Origin: a virus | IMG/VR virus record: IMGVR_UViG_3300031746_000084 | Span: 1-35,961 of that record | Length of the DNA stretch: 35,961 bases | Strand: one strand, 5' to 3' | Shown: piece by piece, positions 29,725 through 35,961 of the stretch | Layout of the letters: each line of letters begins with the position of its first letter | How positions within the stretch are numbered: position 1 is the first letter of the stretch | Notes under the pieces: model-generated | Database searches by the model: none | The model's input: only the letters and a program-made list of their open reading frames with translations | What the model was told of the DNA's origin: nothing | Position numbers and translations under genes: made by a program

Positions 29725-31473
29725 CTACTCGGCGTTACTCGCCGCGAGCCTCGAATTACTGTCCATCATGGACTTCATGTTCCCGGCCTGAGTCGCGCCG
29801 GGCTTGGATATGCGCGTGTTGACCGTCTCGAACCGGCGGAACTGTGAAGGCGGCTGGACCATGCCTTGCTGTTCCTGCCCGCCCTGCATCCCCGGCTGGA
29901 TCGGCACGAAGAAGTCGCCGATGTCGAGGTTCTGCAATTCGGCCAGCCGTTCCGTGAATGCCTGGGCATCCGGCATGACGCCCTGGGCCTGATAGAGCGC
30001 CATGTTCGCCATGACGAGTTGCCAGAACTGGATCATGGCGGCGGCCTTGTCCGCTGGGGTTTCCTCCTGGAGACTGTACGGACTGATGACGAAATTGTAG
30101 TCCAGGAAGTCGCCCTCCCGTACTTCCGGCTCCATGGCAACGGGTATCCCGGCCTTCAGGCCGGGCACGGGCCTCGTGGCCGTGTAGGTGCGGATCGGAT
30201 CGGTCCAGATGTACCAAGCGTGCTTCTTGACGACCACGGAGATTACACGCCGCACCTGGCGCTGCATCTCGGCTATGAGCGTGTTGGCCGTCTGGTGCAG
30301 CAAGATTTCCTGTTTCGCGGTCTCAGCCATGGGCTGCGTGCCGGAAAGCACCTGAAGGCCGCCGGCCTGTTCGTCGAACTGCCCTATACCCCACATGGTC
30401 ATATTGTGATTGAGCGGGTCCGGGCCATCCAGTTTCTTGACCTCTACGGCCTTGGGGTCGTAGAAGCCATAGGCTCCGCCGTCTTGGCTGGTGCGCAGGG
30501 TCTCGGCATCGGCGTCGTCGGCTCCGCGCTTGAACGCGATGATCTGGCGTTGCCGGCGGGTCTGTTGCTCCAGCTTCCGCGCCATGCAGTTGATCCAGGA
30601 GTGCAGCGGCACGAGCGCGGGCACCGGCGCGCTGGGCAGGACTTCTCCGGGAAGCCAGTCGAACCCGATGAGGTCGTATGGCCCGCGCTCCGGGCCGTTG
30701 TACTCGTAGACCTGAATGGGGTCGTCGTCGCCCTCGACGTACAGGCAGACGATGTTCTGCTTCGGCAGGTAGATGTCCCAGCACCAGACCTCTTTGTAGA
30801 GTCGCTTGCTCTGGTCTTCCGAGATTCCGCTCACCCGGTCTTCGGGCTTCATGCGCGAGGCTTCCAGGGTTTCGCCCGAACGCCCGAAGTTGCCGTTCGT
30901 ACCGTCCCTGATCTTCTGGATCCATGACTTCGGCCGGCGGTATCGGTCGCCGATGAAGTCGATGTCGTCCAGGTCTGACTTCTGCGTATCGATGACGAAG
31001 TGATCCGGCTCGATGCTGCGCGTGAAGCTCTTGCCGGCGTCGTGCAGAACGCCGTCGATCTCAACGCCTTCGTCGCTTTCAGCCAGCCCGGTCTTCAACA
31101 CTCCAAAGCTGAACATCGCGTTCAGCACGGCGCGGTATATGGCGTCCTCAAGATTGAGTTCCGAGAGATGCCGGTTGAGCACCAGCGCGAGCGTCGCGGC
31201 GAAAGGCTTGCGCGCTCCGTACTGCGTGTCCACGAAGGCGCGCGGCGACCCCGAAGCCATCAGCCGCATGTAGATGCGCACAAGCTGCCGCACCTTGTTG
31301 ATCGGCACTTCCTCCGGCGATCCGAAGTTCTGAGACATCCGGCCGGTGAACTCGCCCTTGGCTTCCTTGGCGCGCTCCCGATGGGGCTTCATGTCCTCGT
31401 ATGCCTGATGCACCGAGACCATGAGCCGCTTCGGGACTCGCGTTTTTATGTCGGGTTCAGTTGATGTTACCAA
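29725..31473 (-). CDS. Portal protein (582 aa)
   Basis: Order and features fit a podovirus portal. N-terminal helices (HQAYEDMKPHRERAKEA) precede the wing region (NGPERGPYDLIGFDWLPGEV; LVPLHSWINCMARKLEQQTRRQRQ in two parts), the stem/crown helices (QILLHQTANTLIAEMQRQVR-like) and a disordered C-terminus ending in Gln/Gly/Pro-rich sequence. Adjacent TerL upstream and scaffold/capsid downstream support it. The annotated start is TTG at 31473 with only GGGG about eight bases before it; ATG 31422 (17 residues in) is a real alternative. The transcript appears to start at the promoter just upstream. It forms the dodecameric ring through which DNA enters and leaves. Confidence 0.85.
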   Translation of the reverse strand: MVTSTEPDIKTRVPKRLMVSVHQAYEDMKPHRERAKEAKGEFTGRMSQNFGSPEEVPINKVRQLVRIYMRLMASGSPRAFVDTQYGARKPFAATLALVLNRHLSELNLEDAIYRAVLNAMFSFGVLKTGLAESDEGVEIDGVLHDAGKSFTRSIEPDHFVIDTQKSDLDDIDFIGDRYRRPKSWIQKIRDGTNGNFGRSGETLEASRMKPEDRVSGISEDQSKRLYKEVWCWDIYLPKQNIVCLYVEGDDDPIQVYEYNGPERGPYDLIGFDWLPGEVLPSAPVPALVPLHSWINCMARKLEQQTRRQRQIIAFKRGADDADAETLRTSQDGGAYGFYDPKAVEVKKLDGPDPLNHNMTMWGIGQFDEQAGGLQVLSGTQPMAETAKQEILLHQTANTLIAEMQRQVRRVISVVVKKHAWYIWTDPIRTYTATRPVPGLKAGIPVAMEPEVREGDFLDYNFVISPYSLQEETPADKAAAMIQFWQLVMANMALYQAQGVMPDAQAFTERLAELQNLDIGDFFVPIQPGMQGGQEQQGMVQPPSQFRRFETVNTRISKPGATQAGNMKSMMDSNSRLAASNAE

Positions 31474-31481
31474 AATTGTCG

Positions 31482-31514
31482 CCCCAATGTGACGTAGATT
31501 GTCACCTGTTGGGG
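31482..31514 (-). promoter_or_regulatory. Imperfect inverted repeat in the portal leader, possible operator/RNA hairpin
   Basis: On the plus strand, CCCCAA-TGTGAC at the left mirrors GTCACC-TGTTGGGG at the right, with GTGAC/GTCAC and CCCCAA/TTGGGG pairing around a 7-base centre and a small bulge. It begins about five bases downstream of the predicted -10 and ends nine bases before the TTG start. It could be a repressor site at +1 or a 5' leader hairpin covering the ribosome-binding region. Confidence 0.45.
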
Positions 31515-31518
31515 TCGA

Positions 31519-31547
31519 ATGGTAACACGACCGACAAAAAATGTCAA
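31519..31547 (-). promoter_or_regulatory. Sigma70-type promoter with extended -10 for the portal-capsid operon
   Basis: Minus strand TTGACA (31547-31542), exact consensus, 17-base spacer, TACCAT (31524-31519), preceded by TG one base upstream (extended -10, TGT). It lies in the 118-base gap between TerL and the portal and points at the portal. A matched promoter lies at 35445-35472. No sequence motif suggests a phage RNA polymerase promoter instead. Confidence 0.65.
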
Positions 31548-31591
31548 CTGTTTTCTAAAAAAGTCACGTTGTGGCGGCGGAAAAGTACGGG

Positions 31592-33499
31592 TTACCGTAT
31601 GTAAACAATGGACTTGGCGTTACCGGGGCGGAACATGGATTTATTGGCATCGGCCTGTTGTTGCTGCTGCATCCTCCAGGCGATTGAGCCATAGGGGATG
31701 ATTTTCTTTTCCGGGATCGGCATGGGTCTGACGGCCATGGCGGCCCATAGCACGACCTCGGAGGTCACGATGTCGCCGTGTTGATCGCCGCGGTCGGCGT
31801 CGTCTTCGGTCGCCTTGCTGGCCTGATGCGCGATGCCTGGCGTCGCGCCGGTGCTGCCGTCGTACACGAACTCGCTCAACTGGCGATACGTCTCCTGGCT
31901 GTGCGTCACGAACACGTTTTCATAGAAAGCAGCGCGGTACGCCATGAAGACCGCGTACTTGGTCTGCTTGGCGCTGGGAATGCCGGGATGCTTCGCTGGT
32001 TCGCCATCCACGTTGACGTGGTGGTGCATCAGCACGGCATGGGACTGTATCTCGGTTCCGAACGCAATGCCGTGGCCGCCCTGATCCCAGGAAAGGTACG
32101 GCTTTCCCAGCGGCGTAGTGAAGTATTCGCACAGCTTCGCTACCAACTTGGCGAAGCTCTCAGGCGCAATGCCGTTCGTCATAAACTCCAGCACCTTGAC
32201 CTTGCTGCGGTCATCGCCGACACTCACGGTGCTGTCGGACGCGCCGCTCCCGGCCGATATGTCGGCCCCAATCGTATAGGTCGTGTCCTGGGGCGGCAAC
32301 TTGGTGGCGAGCGTGGGGGCGAACCAGATTCGGCACCTGTTGTGCCGGATGTCGCGGTCCTCGATCTTGGCGGCCCCGACGACCAGTTCGCCGACATTGC
32401 CGCTCCACACGGGTTCACGACAGTTCTTGACTCTCAATATTTCTACGCGCTCGGCCTCGAAGAACGGCGACCCCGATCCCAAATAGCTGATCTGCTGGTT
32501 CTCCGCCACGTCCCGGTGGCTGTCCGCGCTCTCCTGCTTGTTGTCAAAGTACGGCGACCGCAGAAACTCCCATGGCACGCCCGGGTCGGCATCCGTCGGG
32601 GCCACGACGAACCGATGCCCCGGATTCTCTTCGTGCCATTTCGCGTCCAGCACCTTCACTTGCCCGCCCTTGATGCTGTATAGTCCCAGGGCCTTGCGCG
32701 GATCGCGGCTCCAATGCAGGCTGATGTGTTCGATGCTCTTCTTGAGCTTGCCCGCATAGAAGCTGCCGTTCGATCCCTTGGGTGTGCTCAACCTGATCTG
32801 CATTCGCGTCGTGTCGGCCAACGACCCCGAAATGGCCGCGCCGTTCTCGCACGCCGCTTCTTCGTCCCGCAGCGCCACCAAGTACCGGCCGCTGCGACCC
32901 GCGTTGTTGCTGCTGGCCTCTCCGGTAATCACGCTTCCGGTTTTATGGTTGATGATCTTAAGCATGGCGCGGCCATTCACGTTGGAATGGTTCCGGCCCC
33001 GGAGCGCCATGGCGTTCGGCAGCCGTTCCTCGTAGTAGTCGAGTTTGGGAAACAGGGCGCTGGGGTCTTCCTTGCTGTCAACTTTCTCGGCCTTGGCGCT
33101 GATGCAATGAATGCGCGTGGACAGGTTGAACCGCCACAGCCAGTCCAGGAAGGCCAGCACGATGATGGTGCCGCCGACTTCCCGGCTCTTGTCGATATGC
33201 ACGTCGAAGCGTTCGTGGTAATGCCGGGGGTCGCGGGCCATCAGGACGTTGCGGTGCAGAATCCTGACGAGGCGCTCCTGGTCCTCCCAGGTGATGACAG
33301 GGCTGCACGGCGGCCAGCCAATCGCGTTATCCACCCACAGGAAGCTGTTGATGTAGAACAGCGGGTCAGCCTTGCACGCCCGGATTATCGCCTGTCGGGC
33401 CGGTCCCGGCCGGTGCAGCAGCACCCCCAGATACCGCCGCCACAGCAAGTTCCCCCGATAATCCTTCGGCACGTTTGACAAACTTAGCAACATCGCCAT
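31592..33499 (-). CDS. Terminase large subunit (635 aa)
   Basis: An N-terminal ATPase has a deviant Walker A, KSREVGGT (104-111). YLVALRDEE supplies the Walker B Asp212 and catalytic Glu213, and STPKG (238-242) is the coupling motif. A C-terminal RNase H-like nuclease carries GADISAG (Asp413), SWDQGGHG (Asp472) and an acidic cluster near the end. ATG 33499 is chosen; a 99-codon in-frame extension upstream only shadows the preceding gene. With this start it overlaps the terS-like gene by 134 bases. Family membership is clear. The ring motor packages DNA and cuts it. DNA-end type cannot be deduced. Confidence 0.9.
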   Translation of the reverse strand: MAMLLSLSNVPKDYRGNLLWRRYLGVLLHRPGPARQAIIRACKADPLFYINSFLWVDNAIGWPPCSPVITWEDQERLVRILHRNVLMARDPRHYHERFDVHIDKSREVGGTIIVLAFLDWLWRFNLSTRIHCISAKAEKVDSKEDPSALFPKLDYYEERLPNAMALRGRNHSNVNGRAMLKIINHKTGSVITGEASSNNAGRSGRYLVALRDEEAACENGAAISGSLADTTRMQIRLSTPKGSNGSFYAGKLKKSIEHISLHWSRDPRKALGLYSIKGGQVKVLDAKWHEENPGHRFVVAPTDADPGVPWEFLRSPYFDNKQESADSHRDVAENQQISYLGSGSPFFEAERVEILRVKNCREPVWSGNVGELVVGAAKIEDRDIRHNRCRIWFAPTLATKLPPQDTTYTIGADISAGSGASDSTVSVGDDRSKVKVLEFMTNGIAPESFAKLVAKLCEYFTTPLGKPYLSWDQGGHGIAFGTEIQSHAVLMHHHVNVDGEPAKHPGIPSAKQTKYAVFMAYRAAFYENVFVTHSQETYRQLSEFVYDGSTGATPGIAHQASKATEDDADRGDQHGDIVTSEVVLWAAMAVRPMPIPEKKIIPYGSIAWRMQQQQQADANKSMFRPGNAKSIVYIR

Positions 33500-34142
33500 C
33501 CTTCTCCACGTCAGCCTTGAACTCGGCGAACGACTCGATGATCCTGTCGTCGATCCCGGTAAGATGCAACCATTCCTCGTCCGCGTCGGTGTCGTCCCGC
33601 TTGATGTAGGTTTCCTGCATACACCGCTTGGCGACCTCGCGGCCCGTGGACGGGTCCGAGCGCATGAGCACGAGCAGGCCATAGGCGGCCGGCGACGGGG
33701 CCTCGCGGCGCTCGACCTTTTCGTCCGCCTCCTCTGCCCCGAACCGCTCGAAGCACCATCGAATGTGCTCAAGAGGAAAGCCGGAGAAGCCGTCACGCGA
33801 TACCCGATGCCGGGGCGACGCCTTGGCCTCGGCGGCTTCCTCGGCCGCGCCCTCTACCAACTTGGCGTAACCCTGCGTCGTCACGTTAGTCGATCCCGGC
33901 TGAATGGGCGGCAGCACCGTGCCCTCCGGCGCGTTGTCATACAACTCGATCTGCAAGGCCGTCATGTTCTCGTACAGCCAGGCGCGCATCTGCGCCTTTA
34001 TGTCCTCCGGCACGACGCTCTGGCCCTTCAGGCGAAACCGAATGGCGCACCACTGCTTCCACAGCCCCGCCCGCTTCACCACCCTGGTAAGTTGATTCCA
34101 GGTTCGCCGCGGGACGGTCTCGGTGTCAGGCTTGATGGTCAT
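33366..34142 (-). CDS. Putative terminase small subunit (258 aa)
   Basis: The gene is immediately upstream of and overlapping TerL, the usual position of terS. The N-terminus is basic and helical (RRTWNQLTRVVKRAGLWKQW), then IKAQMRAWLYENMTALQIEL; the middle is Glu/Ala-rich; the C-terminal 40 residues are low-complexity Gly/Ala/Pro because they share DNA with TerL in another frame. I cannot see a firm helix-turn-helix, and the length is larger than typical terS, so the assignment rests on position. The ribosome site before ATG 34142 is poor. Confidence 0.5.
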   Translation of the reverse strand: MTIKPDTETVPRRTWNQLTRVVKRAGLWKQWCAIRFRLKGQSVVPEDIKAQMRAWLYENMTALQIELYDNAPEGTVLPPIQPGSTNVTTQGYAKLVEGAAEEAAEAKASPRHRVSRDGFSGFPLEHIRWCFERFGAEEADEKVERREAPSPAAYGLLVLMRSDPSTGREVAKRCMQETYIKRDDTDADEEWLHLTGIDDRIIESFAEFKADVEKDGDVAKFVKRAEGLSGELAVAAVSGGAAAPAGTGPTGDNPGVQG

Positions 34143-34217
34143 AAATCACCAGGGTGTCGGGCTTGAGTACCGACTATGCCGGTCCGGGTCTCTCGCCTTA
34201 GTTGAGACTTCGTGCAC

Positions 34218-34520
34218 CTACCGAGAGAGGCACTCCCGGCCGGAGGCATACCACATGGCTGTACGTGTCCATCCACGTTGACCCTGGCTGGCTAAATCTT
34301 CATGTTTCATCCAATAGCTGATAAGTCCGACGGGTTTCCGCCTGTGCGGTTTCCCCCAAAAGTGCTTTTCGACCAACGCAACAAACGGCGCGTAGATCAT
34401 CTTCTCGGCAAGGCGGTCACCAGTGTCTCGGATACACTGCATCAGCCAGATTTGCGGCGTGTTCTCGATCTTCCAATAGAGACCGGCGGAATATTCAATA
34501 TCGAAGGAATGAATCTTCAT
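34218..34520 (-). CDS. Small hypothetical protein coupled by ATGA (100 aa)
   Basis: The start overlaps the previous stop by ATGA. The product has a distinctive aromatic, Trp-rich pattern (AGLYWKIENTPQIWLMQ; VEKHFWGKPHRRKPVG; RGWTRTAMWYASGRE) and is mixed alpha/beta by eye. Not recognised. It lies just before the terS-like gene with a 75-base gap that holds no recognisable signal. Confidence 0.65.
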   Translation of the reverse strand: MKIHSFDIEYSAGLYWKIENTPQIWLMQCIRDTGDRLAEKMIYAPFVALVEKHFWGKPHRRKPVGLISYWMKHEDLASQGQRGWTRTAMWYASGRECLSR

Positions 34521-34837
34521 GCCCCGTTGATTCTGTTCTTCGGCACCAGGATGCGCCGCTGTTCCGCCTTCTTCCTCTCGATGAAGTCATTGACGGCCTG
34601 ATCGAACGCCGCAAACGCGACCTCGATGTCAGATGCCGGAATCTGGATTTCCACCGGCTGCTGCGCCTGCATCACCTGGCCCTGCGGCCCCCGGCCCTGC
34701 GCCGTCAGAATCACGCAGGCCAGGAACGTTGTCGGCCGCATCAGCGCCGGCTCCACGTCCTTCCCCGCCAGCGGTTGCAGCACCTTGATCGTCCTTTCCC
34801 GGTCGTCCCGGTACTCGGCTACGCGGCTTATCGGCAT
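34517..34837 (-). CDS. Hypothetical protein, heavily overlapping the HTH gene (106 aa)
   Basis: The product (MPISRVAEYRDDRERTIKVLQP; ACVILTAQGRGPQGQVMQAQQP; VAFAAFDQAVNDFIERKKAEQRR) has normal amino-acid composition and ends in a basic helix. AAGGGG lies upstream of ATG 34837. It overlaps the HTH reading frame over 209 bases. This frame looks more protein-like there, so it is probably the real coding frame, and its start may lie at the end of a shorter HTH gene. Function unknown. Confidence 0.6.
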   Translation of the reverse strand: MPISRVAEYRDDRERTIKVLQPLAGKDVEPALMRPTTFLACVILTAQGRGPQGQVMQAQQPVEIQIPASDIEVAFAAFDQAVNDFIERKKAEQRRILVPKNRINGA

Positions 34838-35024
34838 GAATGTACCCCTTCTCCCGCGCCAGGGCCGCCACGGTCAACGCGCTGATGTCGTCGCTGTAGC
34901 GAACCAGGTTCCTCTTCAACGTGACGTGCGGCAACAGCCCAGCCCGCGCCCATCGCCGTGCCGTCTTGGCGCAAATGCGCAGCCTGTAGCAGACCTCCGC
35001 GATGTTCAGCGTGAAGCCGGGCAT
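34629..35024 (-). CDS. Helix-turn-helix DNA-binding protein (MerR/excisionase-type), C-terminus doubtful (131 aa)
   Basis: The first 60 residues read as a winged-HTH of the MerR/HTH_17 kind (LNIAEVCYRLRICAKTARRW, then ARAGLLPHV), where a helix pair precedes the R-x-x-GLLP turn. From about residue 66 the sequence is Gly/Ala/Asp-rich low complexity, coinciding with the start of the 106-aa gene in another frame. That tail could therefore be an accident of overprinting, or a base error could hide a stop or frameshift. The ATG at 35024 has AGGAG 13 bases upstream. A regulator or terminase-associated role is possible. Confidence 0.6.
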   Translation of the reverse strand: MPGFTLNIAEVCYRLRICAKTARRWARAGLLPHVTLKRNLVRYSDDISALTVAALAREKGYIHADKPRSRVPGRPGKDDQGAATAGGEGRGAGADAADNVPGLRDSDGAGPGAAGPGDAGAAAGGNPDSGI

Positions 35025-35075
35025 GGCGTCGGCTTCTCCTTGTCCAACTCCGCGATGAGGAAGTCCGCGGCGCAG

Positions 35076-35354
35076 CTACGGTGCCGTCTCGATCAGCGTG
35101 CACTCGGCTTTCGTCACCCACCAGTTCGTACTAAGGCCACGAATCAACATGGATAACCGATTCGGTTTTTCGTCCATCACCTCGGCATACAGCTTCGTGA
35201 TCTTTGTCTCCCGTTCTCCGTCGTCGTTCCAGTCAACTCCAGGAAACTCGAAACTGACAAGTGCACCCGCCATCATCGCGGTCTCAAGGTTCGCGCGCGT
35301 GGCTGGCTTCCAGTCCGCGAGGTTGCTGATAGTCGGGTCAGGACGGAGCATCAT
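35076..35354 (-). CDS. Hypothetical protein following a leader ORF (92 aa)
   Basis: ATG 35354 or 35351 is preferred over the more distant TTG 35369. The start lies within the end of the 22-codon ORF, so translation may be coupled. The product (MMLRPDPTISNLADWKP; ATRANLETAMMAGALVSFEF; ETKITKLYAEVMDEKPNRL) is acidic and mixed alpha/beta. No family was recognised. It is the second product of the promoter at 35445-35472. Confidence 0.6.
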   Translation of the reverse strand: MMLRPDPTISNLADWKPATRANLETAMMAGALVSFEFPGVDWNDDGERETKITKLYAEVMDEKPNRLSMLIRGLSTNWWVTKAECTLIETAP

Positions 35355-35406
35355 GGAGCGTCGCCTCAATGTACCCCGCCCTCTGCCTCATGTCCTTGAT
35401 CGTCAT
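35338..35406 (-). CDS. 22-codon leader ORF
   Basis: ATG 35406 follows a run of seven G residues with spacing of two to eight bases (strong ribosome site), and about 30 bases separate it from the predicted start of transcription. The product MTIKDMRQRAGYIEATLHDAP and a final Ser ends in TGA, overlapping the start of the 92-aa gene. It is either a real small protein or a leader peptide coupling translation. Confidence 0.4.
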   Translation of the reverse strand: MTIKDMRQRAGYIEATLHDAPS

Positions 35407-35444
35407 TGCCCCCCCTATTCATCCAAAATCTCACTTTCCGCCCC

Positions 35445-35472
35445 ATCTTATCACTTTTTCACACCCTGTCAA
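35445..35472 (-). promoter_or_regulatory. Sigma70-type promoter with extended -10 for the terminase-side operon
   Basis: Minus-strand TTGACA (35472-35467), exact consensus, 16-base spacer, TAAGAT (35450-35445), with TG one base upstream of the -10 (TGA). Transcription would start near 35437 and run into the 22-codon ORF and onward. It overlaps the 3' end of the radical-SAM-like ORF. It shares the same -35 and TGn arrangement as the promoter at 31519-31547. Confidence 0.65.
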
Positions 35473-35961
35473 TAGTGGACTTTTGAGAATCCATTCCAAT
35501 AGGAGGAGGGAGGTAGATCGAGGGCAGAGGGACCCGAAGGGGGGGCGGAGGGGTTCGGGTTTCCAGGGCCTGGATGGGACCCACAAGCTCAACTCCCCTA
35601 TCCTCATAGACAACATACCGGACAGTCAGTAGCGCAGGGTGCCAGGGATGAGGTGCATAGTCCTCGTCCTGCTCCGGGGCAGGCTCCGGGGCAGGGAGCG
35701 GGCCGCAACGTGCAGCAGTGACGTGCCAACTTCTTGGCACTTGCGTTACCTTCTGCGCACATCTTGTCACGTTCTGTGCACAGTTACGTGTCATTCTGAC
35801 CGGCGGCTTGGTCACGACCAGGACCTCGTTGCCGGCCCGGAGCAGCTCGCCCAGGACCTTGGCGCAGGAGCCGAACGTCTCCGGGGTGATGTCATGCGTG
35901 GTCGGGAACATCACGCGGCCGTCGAGCTTGCGCCGGCGCTTATCGATCTCGTGCGCGCGCG
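35459..35961 (-). CDS. 3' part of a radical-SAM (SPL-like) gene with an unrelated tail, partial
   Basis: The frame is open to the window edge. The segment KLDGRVMFPTTHDITPETF, continuing CAKVLGELLRAGNEVLVVTKP, matches from memory the mid-region of spore-photoproduct-lyase-like radical SAM proteins (FPTTHDI-x-P...LL-x-AGNEVLIVSKP). Family members continue after SKP with a conserved Cys/Leu stretch and an LFRFTIGS segment; here the sequence switches to VRMTRNCAQNVTRCAQKVTQ, a 7-residue repeat, and a Pro-rich end. No other frame continues the homology. The gene is probably truncated or altered at its 3' end; the N-terminal Cys cluster would be outside the window. Whether it is phage or host DNA is open. 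Confidence 0.5.
   Translation of the reverse strand, partial: RAHEIDKRRRKLDGRVMFPTTHDITPETFGSCAKVLGELLRAGNEVLVVTKPPVRMTRNCAQNVTRCAQKVTQVPRSWHVTAARCGPLPAPEPAPEQDEDYAPHPWHPALLTVRYVVYEDRGVELVGPIQALETRTPPPPLRVPLPSIYLPPPIGMDSQKSTIDRV
35723..35782 (-). repeat. 21-base direct repeat pair plus hairpin in the radical-SAM-like tail
   Basis: On the plus strand, GTTACCTTCTGCGCACA (35745-35761) and GTCACGTTCTGTGCACA (35766-35782) are 17-base near-copies spaced 21 bases apart, with a further looser copy beside them. A perfect hairpin, GTGCCAA-CTTC-TTGGCAC, adjoins at 35723-35740. The pattern could be iterons, binding sites, or simply a repeated peptide. Confidence 0.5.

Noticed and set aside
33500-33796. 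99-codon N-terminal extension of TerL
   Set aside because: Low-complexity Ser/Arg/Pro sequence that only shadows the terS-like gene; TerL homology begins after ATG 33499.
35025-35075. Short ORF around 35020-35070 with product like CAADFLIAELDKEKP
   Set aside because: The peptide looks protein-like, but there is no usable start codon with a ribosome site in that frame.
1-35961. tRNA genes or CRISPR array
   Set aside because: No cloverleaf-like sequence or regularly spaced identical repeat with unique spacers was found by eye; the 21-base repeats at 35.7 kb have too few copies and short spacers.
1-35961. Terminal redundancy between the two window ends
   Set aside because: The first and last bases share no visible overlap, and both ends cut open reading frames, so there is no evidence for a complete circular or redundant genome.

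Overview
The window is a roughly 36 kb piece of a high-GC tailed bacteriophage genome (Caudoviricetes) or a prophage. Every gene I can support is on the minus strand, so the biological reading order runs from high to low coordinates. The virion genes point to a short-tailed, podovirus-like particle: TerL, portal, scaffold, major capsid protein, a gp4/gp11-like adaptor, a gp10/gp12-like tail nozzle, several fibres or spikes, and very large internal (ejection-type) proteins. No tail tube, sheath or tape-measure gene is visible. The host cannot be read from the sequence. Both ends cut through open genes, so the window is an internal fragment.

Layout in transcription order. (1) 35961-33366: the 3' part of a radical-SAM-like gene with a repeat-bearing tail; a TTGACA/extended -10 promoter; a run of small genes including a 22-codon ORF and a helix-turn-helix protein; then a probable small terminase. 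(2) 33499-24958: TerL, a second TTGACA/extended -10 promoter with an inverted repeat in the leader, portal, a lectin-like protein, scaffold, major capsid protein, a second lectin-like protein and the head-tail adaptor. (3) 24904-18997: a 940-aa fibre with 79-aa tandem repeats, an intrinsic terminator, and a tail nozzle carrying an inserted jelly-roll-like domain. (4) 18989-15306: a second fibre, then small genes including two membrane proteins that are the best lysis candidates. (5) 15298-11720: a run of appendage proteins ending in a right-handed beta-helix tailspike. (6) 11710-4114: three internal virion proteins ending in a 1820-aa polyvalent protein with an HEIGH zinc-metallopeptidase motif and an LPD38-like region. 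(7) 4044-1: small membrane and zinc-ribbon proteins, an HNH endonuclease remnant, and a recombination module (Sak4-like RecA ATPase, an SSB-like protein with an IPF tail, an intrinsic terminator, a Cas4-like PD-(D/E)XK nuclease with Fe-S cysteines), then small genes.

Genes are packed tightly, and many junctions are ATGA, TGATG, TAATG or GTGA stop/start overlaps, which implies translational coupling along long polycistronic messages. The structural and internal proteins build the head, neck, fibres and ejection apparatus. The Sak4/SSB/nuclease group probably does single-strand annealing recombination. No endolysin, DNA polymerase, integrase, tRNA or CRISPR array was recognised. Several small genes, including a 35-aa zinc ribbon, were found by reading frames around start/stop overlaps.
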